Positions 25,304 through 35,225 are shown, counted from the stretch's first letter. The stretch: DNA of 64,000 nt from Phycisphaerales bacterium (GCA_022446795.1 JAKVBX010000017.1:1-64000); one strand, 5' to 3'. Translations and numbers: made by a program. The notes: generated by a model from the letters alone, not told the origin.

Positions 25304-26639
25304 CCATGTTCTCCTCCGTTTCCTGTTCATACTCCTGGTGGGTCTCTTCTTCCAGCCGCTCCAGGTAGTCCGCTTCCAGGTGGGGGATGTCCTTCTGCAT
25401 GGAGAGGAACAACACCGTCAGTACCACGCAGAAGAAGGACCACGTGTATGTCGGGTGGAAGATGACCTGGTTGGCCATGCCCTGCAGATACATCGCGACG
25501 AGGGTCGAGGCCAACGCGTGAATCAGGAACCGCTGATTCGGCGTGGCAAAGACATACCGGGTCCTCCAGACGCGCCACATGGCACGGATGCCCGAGAGGA
25601 TCACGATGAACATCGGAAGAAAGTACGGCCAACCGCCCAGGTAGAGCATCTCGAAGAACATGTTGTGGGGGTGGTCGCCGACGGAGATGGCGATGTGGGA
25701 GTTCAAGCCTGACGTGCCGAAGAGCCCCAGCGGCCGTTGCAGGGACAGCATGAAGTACTGCCACCAGATATCCAGTCGGCCACTGGAGTCAATCGATCCC
25801 AGGCGTTCGACCGCGTAGTCACTGAGTCCCAGGAAGAAGGGAAGCACCAGGGCTCCCGCGACAATTCCGGTCAGGACCAGGCCCGGTCGCTTCAGGAGCG
25901 GGAAGCTCATCAGGCCCAGGGCGGCCGCCATGGCGAACACCACCTGGCGGCTGCCGGTCACCATGGCCATGCCGATATCCGCCAGGAGCAGCCCGATCAG
26001 GACGGCGCGGATCGAGACCGAGGCCGTTGTCATGATCGTATAGAGAAGGATCGGCGCGGCCATCAGGAACGCGACACCGATGAGGTTCGGATGCGCACCC
26101 CAGGGTGTGAATCGACCGATGTTGCCGAACAGCTCACCTGGGTTCAGGATCACGGCCGCGATCGGGATGGCCAGGGCGATCACGGTACCGACCGTCAGCG
26201 CCTTCATCAGGGCCTCGACATCCTCGATGGTGCTCAGCGTGGAGACCGTCGCCAGGGCGGCCAGGGTGAGCATGATCCACTGGAACTGGATCACCAGGAC
26301 ATCAGTCCGTTCTTCTACCCCCAGCAGGCACATGAGCAGGTAGGTACCGAACAGTGGATACAGCCAGGCCAGGCCCGGGATCGGTCTCTTGGGTACGGGT
26401 CTCATGACCGCGGCCAGGGCGATGAGCAGGAAGAGGAGGCCGGAGGTGATCTTGGTGAAGGCCTGGGCCGGACCCAGGTCGGGGCAGCGAGCAATGACGA
26501 GCCAGGCCGGCATGATGATGAACGTGGCGTAGAACCGCGTGTCCGCGGGCAGGATCAGGTAGAGCATCATCATCGCGAAGCCAGCCCCGCCGATGATCGG
26601 CAGGGGAACGACTTCGAGATAGAGGGTGAGTTTGTCCAT
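25275..26639 (-). CDS. O-antigen ligase-like polytopic membrane protein
   Basis: The 454-residue protein starts at the ATG at 26639 (MDKLTLYLEVVPLPIIGGAG). About 11-12 hydrophobic segments are visible. In the C-terminal third the large loop ends with GTSGLNSHIAISVGDHPHNMFFEMLYLGGW. The H-x-HN element and the loop position fit the Wzy/WaaL (O-antigen ligase/polymerase) superfamily. The enzyme would join or polymerise lipid-linked glycans on the periplasmic side. The tail is acidic (EEETHQEYEQETEEN). Whether it is a ligase or polymerase cannot be decided from sequence. Confidence 0.82.
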   Translation of the reverse strand: MDKLTLYLEVVPLPIIGGAGFAMMMLYLILPADTRFYATFIIMPAWLVIARCPDLGPAQAFTKITSGLLFLLIALAAVMRPVPKRPIPGLAWLYPLFGTYLLMCLLGVEERTDVLVIQFQWIMLTLAALATVSTLSTIEDVEALMKALTVGTVIALAIPIAAVILNPGELFGNIGRFTPWGAHPNLIGVAFLMAAPILLYTIMTTASVSIRAVLIGLLLADIGMAMVTGSRQVVFAMAAALGLMSFPLLKRPGLVLTGIVAGALVLPFFLGLSDYAVERLGSIDSSGRLDIWWQYFMLSLQRPLGLFGTSGLNSHIAISVGDHPHNMFFEMLYLGGWPYFLPMFIVILSGIRAMWRVWRTRYVFATPNQRFLIHALASTLVAMYLQGMANQVIFHPTYTWSFFCVVLTVLFLSMQKDIPHLEADYLERLEEETHQEYEQETEENMDGYPNPLPS

Positions 26640-26718
26640 GGCAGCGGGCCCCGGGGCGGGCCGTGATGGCAATCGGTCGCCGAACAAGTCAGATCGGGTC
26701 GTCGCGGTCCCGGGTATC

Positions 26719-26740
26719 AAAAACCCCGGTCCTGAACCGG
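26719..26740 (-). terminator. Intrinsic terminator after the GAF-phosphatase gene
   Basis: On the minus strand CCGGT-TCAGG-ACCGG is followed by GG and TTTTT. It lies about 50 bases after the stop at 26791 and would end the six-gene signalling cassette. Confidence 0.6.
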
Positions 26741-26790
26741 ATCACCTCGTGAGGATACCCCGTGGAATCGGTCGGATCCCGGATTCCTGC

Positions 26791-28062
26791 TCAGGACGTG
26801 GGAAGGCGGTGAATCAGGACGGCGGTGCGATCGTCATCGGCAGGCTGGTACGCCGTGTACTCGACCACCCGGTCACGGATGACCTGGAGAATCTCGACCG
26901 ACGATCGGTCCCGGTGCTCCCGGAGGAGATCGATGATGCGATCCGTGCCGAACATCTCGCGATCCGGGCCAGCGGCTTCCGCAAAGCCGTCGCTGGCGAC
27001 GAAGAACAAGTCGCCCGGCTCCATCTTGAACGGGATCGGATCGCCCAGTGGCAGGTCCGCCATGATGCCCAGGGGTGGCGCGTCGGCCGCCAGAACGTCA
27101 ACCTGATCGTCGGCGTGCAGGTGGATGAGTGGTCCCTGGCCCGCGGCAATCGATGACAGCGTGTGCGTCATGGTGTCCAGGACACCGAACCAGGCCGTTA
27201 CGAATCGGGACGGTGGCGTATCAGCCGCCAGTTGTCGATTGAGATGGTCCACCAGCGGCTTGGGATCTGCGCCCAGCAGTAGCGCCATGCGGAGCATGGA
27301 TCGCACCTGGGTGACCGAGATTGCCGGTCCAATGCCATGCCCGGTGGCGTCGCCCACCAGGAACACGGCGCCGGTTCCCGTGGCAACGGCGTCCCACGTA
27401 TCCCCACCGGTATCCTCCGCTGGCTCGCTGTAGCCGGCACAGTCATAGCCGGCGATGGGTGGGCAGGCCGACGGGAAGGTGGATTGCTGAATCTCGCGGG
27501 CGAGGCGGAGGTCACGCTGGACCTTCTCCAGTTCGACCCGGTGTTCGATGAGTCGCGAACGACGCATGGCTACGGCGCACTGTGCCGCCAGTGCGGCGGC
27601 GATGGCTTCGTCCTGCAGATCGAACACGCCGTCCTTCTTGTTGAGCACCTGGGCGACCCCGACCAGGTCTCCTTCGCTGGAACACATCGGAACCGTCAGA
27701 AGCGATCGGGTTCGGTACCCGGTCTTCTTGTCGATCTCCGGGTTGAAGCGGTCATCCGAGTAGGCGTCGGGGATGTTGATCATCTCACGGGTCTGCGCCA
27801 CGCTTCCGGCCAGGCCAGTGCCGACCGGGAACCGGATGCCGGAGAAGGATTCATCCAGTCCACCGTCGGGACCGTGAGCCAGTACTGCGACCAGTTCGCC
27901 AGCGGCGGCGTCATGCTCGAAAACGGTGGCCCGCTCGGCTTTCAGAACATCACGCAGGCAGTTCACGACACCCACCTGTACGGATCGCGTGTCGGCTGTC
28001 GAGCCCAGTTGCTGGCTGACCTCCAGGATGCGGTACAGGATTTCTTGTGGGATATGGGTCAT
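26791..28062 (-). CDS. GAF-domain SpoIIE/RsbU-type protein phosphatase
   Basis: The 423-residue protein starts at the ATG at 28062. The longer frame to 28419 overlaps the cyclase gene and is not supported. An N-terminal GAF domain (about 15-170) has GIRFPVGTGLAG and RSLLTVPMC. A linking helix (about 172-195, DLRLAREIQQSTFP) and a PP2C-SpoIIE catalytic domain (about 200-420) follow. Metal-binding aspartates are D238 in GDATGHG, D358 in SDGFAEA and D410 in DDDRT. The family usually dephosphorylates anti-sigma-factor antagonists in partner-switching pathways. It lies 46 bases after the cyclase gene, so it is probably the cytoplasmic output of the same signalling operon. No kinase or antagonist partner is encoded nearby. 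Confidence 0.88.
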   Translation of the reverse strand: MTHIPQEILYRILEVSQQLGSTADTRSVQVGVVNCLRDVLKAERATVFEHDAAAGELVAVLAHGPDGGLDESFSGIRFPVGTGLAGSVAQTREMINIPDAYSDDRFNPEIDKKTGYRTRSLLTVPMCSSEGDLVGVAQVLNKKDGVFDLQDEAIAAALAAQCAVAMRRSRLIEHRVELEKVQRDLRLAREIQQSTFPSACPPIAGYDCAGYSEPAEDTGGDTWDAVATGTGAVFLVGDATGHGIGPAISVTQVRSMLRMALLLGADPKPLVDHLNRQLAADTPPSRFVTAWFGVLDTMTHTLSSIAAGQGPLIHLHADDQVDVLAADAPPLGIMADLPLGDPIPFKMEPGDLFFVASDGFAEAAGPDREMFGTDRIIDLLREHRDRSSVEILQVIRDRVVEYTAYQPADDDRTAVLIHRLPTS

Positions 28063-28108
28063 GGCCGAGCGGCATGGTACGTCCAGGCCACGACGGACGC
28101 GCCGGATC

Positions 28109-30829
28109 TCACTTCTCAACGAGTTGGAGCGGGCCACCGAAGCCCTCGGCGGGCCCCTCGACCATGTCTGCCCAGCGGGCGACGAACCCCTCCTGGCCCG
28201 GGATCGCTCGCAGGCTCGCCAGGGCCTTGGCCGCGGCGGCCTGGTTTCCGTCGGCGACGGCGTCGGACAGGGCGGCGGACAGGTCGATCGCCTCCTGTGG
28301 GAAGTCCGCGTTGACGATCTCCCACGCCCGGACCGGGGTCTGGCGGCCGACCACCTGGATGGCGCCGATGAACCGGCATCGCACCGGCGCATCGCCGAGG
28401 CACTCGTGTGTCCGGTCATTCACGAGGATGCCGGATCCGAACTGCTTGTTCGCCGATTCCAGCCGAGCGGCCAGGTTCGCGGTGTCGCCGATGACCGTGT
28501 AGTCGTTGAGATCCGGCGGCGCGCCGCAATCGCCCACGACGGCCATCCCGGTCGCGATGCCCACCCGCAGGCCGATGGGCGGGTGATCACCGGAGGTCAG
28601 TTCGTTGAGTTGCCTGACGGTGTCCTGACAGGCCAGTGCGGCGGCGCAGGCCAGGTGGGCCTGTGCCGGTTCCTCGCGGAAGGCGGACCAGAAGGCCATG
28701 ACCCCGTCACCGAGAAACTTGTTGACGTAGGCGCCGTGTTCGACCATCTGCGAGGTGAGCGCGGAGAGGTACGTGTTCAGGATCCGTACGATCTGCTCGG
28801 AACCCAGCGATTCACTCAGTTGCGTGAAGCCGGCCAGGTCAGTGAACAGGATCGACATCTCGCGTGACACACCGGTCATCGAGACGGCGTCGGGATCAGC
28901 AATCAACGCATCCACCAGTTGGTCGGAGACCCGGGCGCGGAACTGGCGGGTGATCCGCCGCTTGTCCCGCTGTGCCATGGCCGCCTGCACACCTGTACCG
29001 CTGATCCAGGCCGCCAGTCCCGACAGCACCGGGGCGGCGATCGGAAGGATGAGATTGGCCATGGACAAGGCGAGCACGCCGGCGACACCGACGTACAGCA
29101 CGACGGCCAGCAGCGATGTGGCGGTGGCCCACCATGGTCCCAGCGTGGCAACCAGGATGGCGACCAGCAGGCCCAGCGCGATGATCACGATCGGGCTGAG
29201 CCAGGCGTCCGCCACGTGAAGTCCGCGGTTCTGGAGCACCATGTCGGCCAGCGTGGCATGCACCAGGACACCCGGTGTCCGGGGGCCCGCGACCGTGGCG
29301 ATGAAGTCCGCGGCGGCACCGGTGGAGGTCCACCCGATGAAGACCAGGGCATCATTCACCTGCGACGCCAGCGCGGCTTCGCCCCGCTCCAGTCGCTGGA
29401 CGTCTTCCTCGATCGCGATGGTGATCTGCCGCCATTGCTGCATGGCCGAGAGCAGTCGGAGCGTTTCCTCATCCTCGCCTTCGGCGAACTGGTCCGGCTC
29501 GGCGTCGATGGGGACACCCTCAAGGTTGAAACTCACCTCGTCTGCGATCACCGACTGGATATCGGCGTCGAGCCAGTCGGGCGCCGTGGCGTTCGGGTCC
29601 TGCTGGATGACACGGACCAGGTCCCGGCTGATCTCACGGAGATCGTCCTGGAGCTTCCTCAGCGTGCGTCGGGCGCGTCCGATCTCGACGATCTCGCTGA
29701 CGGCGAGATGCCCGCGGTACTCCGGGTCGTCAACGGTTCGACGGTGCAGATCCCGCCACCGCCACCCGGCTTCACTGCGTGGCCAGTTCAGCCAGATGAG
29801 GTTGTCCTGCAGGGGAAGATCCGACTCGCCGATGCTGATCGTGTCGTCGGAGATGATCACCGTATCGGGCGCCTGGTCCAGGTAGTGCGCCACGGCGGCA
29901 AGGCCCAGTGACAGTACGCGTCCACCGCGGACTGGTTGCGCCGGGTAGATGGACCGGACGGCACCGTCGGGTCCACGGTGGGTGATGTTCACGTAACCCA
30001 TGCCACCGGAATCTTCCAGGAACGTCGACAGCGGCATTCGATCGGCGGTCGAACCGGGGATCGTCTCATTGCGCGAGGCCAGGAACCGATCCGCGTTGGC
30101 CAGGCCGTCGTGCTGCAGCCAGGCCGCTTCCAGCAGCGGCCGTTCCGGGTAGGTCGCACCGTGCAGGTGCCGGGCGGGAACGAGGCGGCGTTCCAGTTCA
30201 TCCAGGCTCGTGGGGGCCTCGGGTCCCGAGAGGAACTGGAGGATCGCGCGACGTTTCACCAGGAGGTGGTTCGCAACGAACGCGGCCTGGTCCGATTCCG
30301 TCAGCGTGGCCTCGGCCGGGGGGCGCTCCGGTGTGGCAGTGATGTCGCTCGTGAGGGCTCCGACCAGTCGATCAAGGGCCGCAGGTTTGCCGCCGGCATC
30401 ATCCCATCGCAGTTCCAGTTCATCATCTGCCAGCACCGCAGCCAGGACCGTTCGTCCGTCGATGGACTCGGCCAGCACGGAGTCCTCGTCGCGAGGGGCC
30501 TTCTGGATCGGATCCCAGGTCGGGTCCTGGGGATTCGAGAACTCGATATCCAACGCAATGGTCCTGGCCCCGGCTCGGCGCAGTTCATTGACCGCATCGG
30601 CCAGAACCGAGCGTGGCCACGGCCATCGACCGAGTCGGTCGATGGAACCGTCGTCAATGTCCACGAGCACGATGGTGTCGCTGTAGGGCTGTGTGTCGCG
30701 CGGCAGCAGACGCTGCTGCGTGTCCATCAGTCGTTGGTTGACGGCGTCAAACGTCCCCGCGAGGTCCAGCAGCAGAACGACCAGGACGGCCAGCAGCGAG
30801 GCGGCGAGAACGGGAGCGTGGCGAGGCAC
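28109..30829 (-). CDS. CHASE2-domain class III adenylate cyclase
   Basis: This 906-residue membrane protein has an N-terminal membrane helix (about 6-26), a long extracytoplasmic CHASE2-type region (about 30-530, with IVLVDIDDGSIDRLGRWPWPR), three membrane helices (about 545-612) and a class III cyclase domain (about 655-845). Metal aspartates are D664 (LFTDLAGF) and D708 (FLGDGVM). The purine-recognition pair is K704 and T778, and the transition-state residues N785 and R789 (NLAARL) are present, so it should be active and make cAMP. The start is a GTG at 30829, needed for the first membrane helix; its ribosome site is weak. CHASE2 senses signals outside the cytoplasm. FecR-domain genes lie just upstream, a pairing also seen in other phyla. 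Confidence 0.9.
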   Translation of the reverse strand: MPRHAPVLAASLLAVLVVLLLDLAGTFDAVNQRLMDTQQRLLPRDTQPYSDTIVLVDIDDGSIDRLGRWPWPRSVLADAVNELRRAGARTIALDIEFSNPQDPTWDPIQKAPRDEDSVLAESIDGRTVLAAVLADDELELRWDDAGGKPAALDRLVGALTSDITATPERPPAEATLTESDQAAFVANHLLVKRRAILQFLSGPEAPTSLDELERRLVPARHLHGATYPERPLLEAAWLQHDGLANADRFLASRNETIPGSTADRMPLSTFLEDSGGMGYVNITHRGPDGAVRSIYPAQPVRGGRVLSLGLAAVAHYLDQAPDTVIISDDTISIGESDLPLQDNLIWLNWPRSEAGWRWRDLHRRTVDDPEYRGHLAVSEIVEIGRARRTLRKLQDDLREISRDLVRVIQQDPNATAPDWLDADIQSVIADEVSFNLEGVPIDAEPDQFAEGEDEETLRLLSAMQQWRQITIAIEEDVQRLERGEAALASQVNDALVFIGWTSTGAAADFIATVAGPRTPGVLVHATLADMVLQNRGLHVADAWLSPIVIIALGLLVAILVATLGPWWATATSLLAVVLYVGVAGVLALSMANLILPIAAPVLSGLAAWISGTGVQAAMAQRDKRRITRQFRARVSDQLVDALIADPDAVSMTGVSREMSILFTDLAGFTQLSESLGSEQIVRILNTYLSALTSQMVEHGAYVNKFLGDGVMAFWSAFREEPAQAHLACAAALACQDTVRQLNELTSGDHPPIGLRVGIATGMAVVGDCGAPPDLNDYTVIGDTANLAARLESANKQFGSGILVNDRTHECLGDAPVRCRFIGAIQVVGRQTPVRAWEIVNADFPQEAIDLSAALSDAVADGNQAAAAKALASLRAIPGQEGFVARWADMVEGPAEGFGGPLQLVEK

Positions 30830-30896
30830 GGTTGGAGTGTACGGATCCGGTCGTGGTCATGCACGAACGCGACCCGGGAGCCGGCGTGATGACGGC

Positions 30897-32564
30897 TCAG
30901 GGCACGGGAGGGACCACGACACCCTTCGGCAGGAACTGGCTCAGGGCCGCGTTGCCGTACGTCGTGAATTGACCGAATGGTTGCCCCGTCACGTCCTGGT
31001 ACAGGGTCTGCTGGACGGCAGCGGCAAACTGGGCTCGGACGAAGGGCGTTTGCCCCTGGAAGGGCTGCAACTTGGCAAAGGCGTCAACGGACTGCAGCAT
31101 CACGTCCAGGTCATGGTCCCTGGGGCCCGGGCCGGTGCCATTGAGCCAATCGGTGTATCGCAAGGCCCCGTAGTGATAGATGCGGGCATACATGTCGCCG
31201 ACCGTCTGGATGGGCTGGCCGGGACCGACCCCGTCCGGGATCTCCAGGGGCGGGTTGACGCGGACGCCCAGTGGGTTGTCGGTGCCACCGGCGAGCTCGT
31301 AGATCCTCGGCTCAAAGACCGCCGGGATCTGGTGTCGATCGTGGAGTCCGGTGCCGTTTACGGTATCGACGAATCCCACCGGAATGGGCTGCAGGTTCTC
31401 GAACTGCGGGAATCGCTCACCCAGGTCCTCGGGAACGAGATCCAGGTAGATCGCAGCAGCCAGCATGCCACGGTCCGTGGGTGAGACGACCTCGCGGAAG
31501 TATGACTGGAAGCCATCGAGATCAATGATGTCGATCGGCGGCGGATCCACCGGCGGATCATCCGCGGGTGGTGGTGGTGGCGGCGGTGGTGGTGGCGGAG
31601 GCGCATCCGGTGGCGGCTCACTCGGCGGGGGTGGCGGCGGGTTCTCCAACGCCTCGAGTTCCAGCCGGACGCGTTCGTCGAAATCGGCGAAATCACGTCG
31701 CTCACGCGTGCCCTGTTCAGCCGCCAGGACCAGTCGCGTGGTTTCCCGCAGGCCACCGTCGACACCGCGAGGTGCAGATCCACCCTTGCTGTTGCTCTTG
31801 GCGTCCATCTGGTGTGACTTGTTGAGCGACTTGCGACCCGACGTCCGGCTCACGGCCTTGTGCGTCGGGTTCTTGGCGCGATTGGATGTCGAGCCACGGC
31901 CCGAGACGCTCCACGTCTTCTTGTTTCCGTAGTACCGCATCTCGATGGCGTTGATCGAATTCAGTCGAGCGCCATGGACACTCGTCCCGGCGAAGCCGTC
32001 ATACCCGACACCCATGCCGGTCCCGCGGACGGACAAGGCGCCGCTGGGCGTGACGACGGAGAAGTCGTTGGTCAGGCCGACTCGATCCACCTTGAAGTCG
32101 GCCCGGCCGCGATTGACCTGCACGACCGTGCTCAGGGTGTCACCGTTCTGCGCCAGGTGTGGAACCAGTACGCGTGAATTGGAATCGACCAGGATCGTTG
32201 CATTGGGACCGCAGCGAAGGGCGAGGTGTGATCGCAGTCCGGTCCGGATCATGGCGCCCGGAATCAGTCGATCATCGATGGAGGCCTTCTGCCACTTGGC
32301 TTTCTCGTCGGTACGCCACTGGCACCGACCGCGGACCTCCATGATCACGGCCTCGAGAACCCTCGTCGTCCCTTCGGCGAGTGCTTCCACCGGGCCCGTG
32401 GCGGTTGCGACGGACAGGGCGGCCAGGTGCAGCTGTGCAGCATCAACCTGGTTCAGCGGTGGCAGGTCACCCTTGGCCGGCTCGACGTCCTGCGCCAGGG
32501 CAGCCGTGGCGAAGGTCGTGATGAGCAGGGCGGCGAAGGCCGTGAAGAGTCTTTTCTGGGGCAT
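30897..32564 (-). CDS. Exported FecR-domain protein with proline-rich segment
   Basis: The 555-residue protein has a signal peptide (residues 1-25, AALAQ). The FecR-type domain (about 65-215) has MEVRGRCQWRTDEKAKW, GAMIRTGLRSHLALRCG, VQVNRGRADFKVDRVGLTN and SALSVRGTGM-like sequence. It is not preceded by an anti-sigma (DUF4880) region or membrane helix, so it is not a classical FecR anti-sigma protein. A proline tract (about 310-345) leads to a C-terminal domain of about 200 residues starting LDGFQSYF, shared with the paralogue upstream. The likely role is periplasmic or extracellular ligand sensing for the CHASE2 cyclase that follows 67 bases later. Confidence 0.82.
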   Translation of the reverse strand: MPQKRLFTAFAALLITTFATAALAQDVEPAKGDLPPLNQVDAAQLHLAALSVATATGPVEALAEGTTRVLEAVIMEVRGRCQWRTDEKAKWQKASIDDRLIPGAMIRTGLRSHLALRCGPNATILVDSNSRVLVPHLAQNGDTLSTVVQVNRGRADFKVDRVGLTNDFSVVTPSGALSVRGTGMGVGYDGFAGTSVHGARLNSINAIEMRYYGNKKTWSVSGRGSTSNRAKNPTHKAVSRTSGRKSLNKSHQMDAKSNSKGGSAPRGVDGGLRETTRLVLAAEQGTRERRDFADFDERVRLELEALENPPPPPPSEPPPDAPPPPPPPPPPPPADDPPVDPPPIDIIDLDGFQSYFREVVSPTDRGMLAAAIYLDLVPEDLGERFPQFENLQPIPVGFVDTVNGTGLHDRHQIPAVFEPRIYELAGGTDNPLGVRVNPPLEIPDGVGPGQPIQTVGDMYARIYHYGALRYTDWLNGTGPGPRDHDLDVMLQSVDAFAKLQPFQGQTPFVRAQFAAAVQQTLYQDVTGQPFGQFTTYGNAALSQFLPKGVVVPPVP

Positions 32565-32748
32565 GATTGGATGGTCCCGCGGGGCGTTCCTCCCTCAAGT
32601 GTACGAGAGGGGAGGCGTCCCGTTCGGTCCAAAGTATGGACCGGGAATCCGGGGCCGTCCATCATTTCAGCATTCCTGCCCGGGCCGGGGGCCATTGACA
32701 GGCCATACGACCAGTCGAGGTGGATCTTCCAACCGGGAATCGCGGTCA

Positions 32749-34464
32749 TTATTGGCCGAAGTTGAACCCGCTGACACCTGACGGATAGACGTGGGAGTAG
32801 TCCACGAGCAGCTGATTGCCGTAGAAGGTGAAGCCCGCTCCGGACGTGCCGGCGGTCTGGTACAGGGCCGCATCGAGGGCGTTGGTGAAGATCTGGCGAG
32901 GTGTCACGAGATCCGTTCCAAACACGGCGGGGTTGGCCACGAGGTAGTCCTCGTAGATCTGGGTGATGTGTGCCATGTCAGCCTGCGTGGGGGCGGCACC
33001 GCCAAATTCGGCGGGCTTGTACCACTGTGAATTCTCCAGGCCGTAGTTGATGATCCCGAAGTACATGGGGTGCATCGCACTCGTGGCATCGGGCAGATCG
33101 TTGAACGCGGTCAGGGGGACGTCCGGGCGAGCACCCGAGAGCGTTCCGTACTGGCTGTACAGGGCCGGTTCCAGGAAATGCGGGACGCGTCGGCGATACA
33201 GGTCGGTACCAAGGACGTTGATCTGTGCGGCGATCAACTGCGGCTGGCCCTTGGCCGTCAGACCCAGTTGCTGGTCTGCATTGACGAGGTCCAGGACCAG
33301 TGCCGCGGCGAGGAAGCCCTGGTCACTTGGACTGGCCATGGCCTGGAAGTAGCTGCGGTATCCGTCGAGCTCCAGGGTGTCCTGGGGCGGTACGTTGTCG
33401 TTGTTGTCCGCGTTGTCCTGCTCTTCCTCGATGATCTCCTCGATGATCTCGGCGACTTCTTCACCGATGATGCCGGCTTCAGCGGCCGCCTGGGCCTCGA
33501 GCAGCGAGGCATAGAGCAGGGCTTCCTGGTTCAAGAGGATGCCTGCGAGCACTTCTTCCTCGATCTTCGACAGGGCGCTGTCAGCCCGGAGCTGCTGCTC
33601 CTGGGCCAGCACGATTCGCGTCGTATCCGACGTGGTGTCCGTTGCGCTCATCGCCTGGTCGGCAGCGGAGTCAAACGAGTCCGCTTCCTCGGCCTCGTAG
33701 GCCTGGAGCGAGGGGGCCGGCCGCGTCTCAAGGGCGGCGCCCGTGGCGGGATTCGGCACGGCCTGGGTGGAGACGGCGCCGCCGGACATCAGCCAGGCGT
33801 AGCCCTCCCGGGCGAAGTACTTCATCTCGATGGCGTTCATTCGATTGTGTCGCGCGCCGACGACGCTGGTCCCGGTGAACCCGTCGTACTGGACACCCAT
33901 GCCGGTTCCCTTCACCGCGAGCGAACCCGACGGCGTCAGGACGGAGAAGTCATTCGTCAGGCCGACCCGGTCGACCTGGATGTCGGCCCGTCCACGGTTG
34001 ACGGTGACGATGGTGCGGAGCACCTGTCCGTCCTGCATCAACTGGGGCAGTTGGGCGCGGGTATTGCTGTCCACGAGTACGGTCGAGTTGAGACCGACTC
34101 GAAGCGTGAGCATGGAATTGAGGCCGGTGCGAATCAGGGCACCGGGTCGGAGTGAGTCGTTGACCGTGGCGTTCTTCCAGGTGGCCTTCTCGTCCGGTCG
34201 CCACTGGCAGCGGCCCTTGACCTGCATCACGATCGCGCCCAGGTCCCGGGTCTGTCCCTCGGGCAGGGCCTTGGCGTTGTCCTTGAAGGCACCCTTGAAG
34301 CGGGCCAGCCGCTGCTGGATCTCGGCCACTCGCGTGGTGGCTTCCGGATCGATCGGCTGCTGCGGATCCGACACGGGAACCGGTGCATCCTGTGCCGAAG
34401 CCGCGACCGCGGCCAGCAGGATGCTGGTGAGGATGAGCATTGGATTTCGCATTCCTCGAGTCAT
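32749..34464 (-). CDS. Exported FecR-domain protein (paralogue) with acidic linker
   Basis: The 571-residue protein starts at the ATG at 34464 after GGGAGGT and has a signal peptide (ILLAAVAASAQ). The FecR-type domain (about 70-230) repeats the blocks of its downstream paralogue: MQVKGRCQWRPDEKATW, GALIRTGLNSMLTLRVG, VTVNRGRADIQVDRVGLTN and SLAVKGTGMGVQYDGF. In place of a proline tract it has a glutamate/asparagine-rich linker (EEVAEIIEEIIEEEQ). The C-terminal domain begins LELDGYRSYF as in the paralogue. The pair arose by duplication. The different linkers suggest different partners or spacing in the envelope. Confidence 0.82.
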   Translation of the reverse strand: MTRGMRNPMLILTSILLAAVAASAQDAPVPVSDPQQPIDPEATTRVAEIQQRLARFKGAFKDNAKALPEGQTRDLGAIVMQVKGRCQWRPDEKATWKNATVNDSLRPGALIRTGLNSMLTLRVGLNSTVLVDSNTRAQLPQLMQDGQVLRTIVTVNRGRADIQVDRVGLTNDFSVLTPSGSLAVKGTGMGVQYDGFTGTSVVGARHNRMNAIEMKYFAREGYAWLMSGGAVSTQAVPNPATGAALETRPAPSLQAYEAEEADSFDSAADQAMSATDTTSDTTRIVLAQEQQLRADSALSKIEEEVLAGILLNQEALLYASLLEAQAAAEAGIIGEEVAEIIEEIIEEEQDNADNNDNVPPQDTLELDGYRSYFQAMASPSDQGFLAAALVLDLVNADQQLGLTAKGQPQLIAAQINVLGTDLYRRRVPHFLEPALYSQYGTLSGARPDVPLTAFNDLPDATSAMHPMYFGIINYGLENSQWYKPAEFGGAAPTQADMAHITQIYEDYLVANPAVFGTDLVTPRQIFTNALDAALYQTAGTSGAGFTFYGNQLLVDYSHVYPSGVSGFNFGQ

Positions 34465-34496
34465 CGGGACCTCCCGCCGAAGACGGGCTGGTGGGC

Positions 34497-35225
34497 CTAT
34501 GGGGACGTCCCGGAGCCCTCCGAAGGAGATGATCCGGGCGTCTCAGTACCGGGAGACGCTTCGTCGCCCGGGGATTGCTCCGGCCCACCTACGGAATTGC
34601 CATTCATCGGTGTGAGGGTTTCCGAGATTCTCTTGGCCTCGGCCTCCCTTTTCAGCTCTTTTTGCCGTTCCTGGAGCTTCTTGCGGGCCTCAACGGCTAC
34701 GTCGAAACGCTGCCGATCCTCGATATTGTCCACGTAAGCGGTGAATTCGAGCCCCGAGAGGGCCTCGTTCTCGGTGACCGCCGGCAGAATCCGCATGAAG
34801 GTCAATTCCCGACTGCAGTAGCGGGGAGAGTCCCCGAAGAGCCGCATCGTGAGCCCACCGTCGATCTCCAGGATCCGGCAGCCGGCGACGGCCATCCAGC
34901 CCACCTTGGCAGAGGCGTCGGCGGCGGGCATCCCGCCCCAGGATCCTTCGAACCAGCCCTTCTCCACCGCGGCCTCGTAGCGGCATTCATAGGTCTCGCA
35001 GTCGTCCGAGCCGTCCGCCAGCAGCAGGAGGCCATGAAGAGCGTCATTGTTGGTGACGACGGACTGCTTCGAGAGGGCATCCCAGAATTCAAAGTCCTGG
35101 TCTCCACCGGGGAACTGAACGGCGGCGGAGTTCTCGATCGTGGTGCGTTCGAAGAGATTGCATCCGGGCAGGACCAGGCCGGCGACGAGTGCCGTGATGA
35201 TCAGTGTTGATCGGCTAGAAGGCAT
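34497..35225 (-). CDS. Lipoprotein of unknown function
   Basis: The 242-residue protein starts at the ATG at 35225, preceded by GGGGAT. It has a lipoprotein signal with the lipobox LVLPGC, so the mature protein is anchored at its cysteine (about residue 23). The body contains QFPGGDQDFEFWDALSKQSVVTNNDALHGLLLLADG, four further cysteines in DDCETYECRYE and RYCSREL, and a lysine/glutamate-rich helix (EARKKLQERQKELKREAEAKR) likely to form a coiled coil. The tail is low-complexity. The start overlaps the barrel gene by 11 bases, so the two are coupled. I do not recognise a family. Confidence 0.8.
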   Translation of the reverse strand: MPSSRSTLIITALVAGLVLPGCNLFERTTIENSAAVQFPGGDQDFEFWDALSKQSVVTNNDALHGLLLLADGSDDCETYECRYEAAVEKGWFEGSWGGMPAADASAKVGWMAVAGCRILEIDGGLTMRLFGDSPRYCSRELTFMRILPAVTENEALSGLEFTAYVDNIEDRQRFDVAVEARKKLQERQKELKREAEAKRISETLTPMNGNSVGGPEQSPGDEASPGTETPGSSPSEGSGTSP

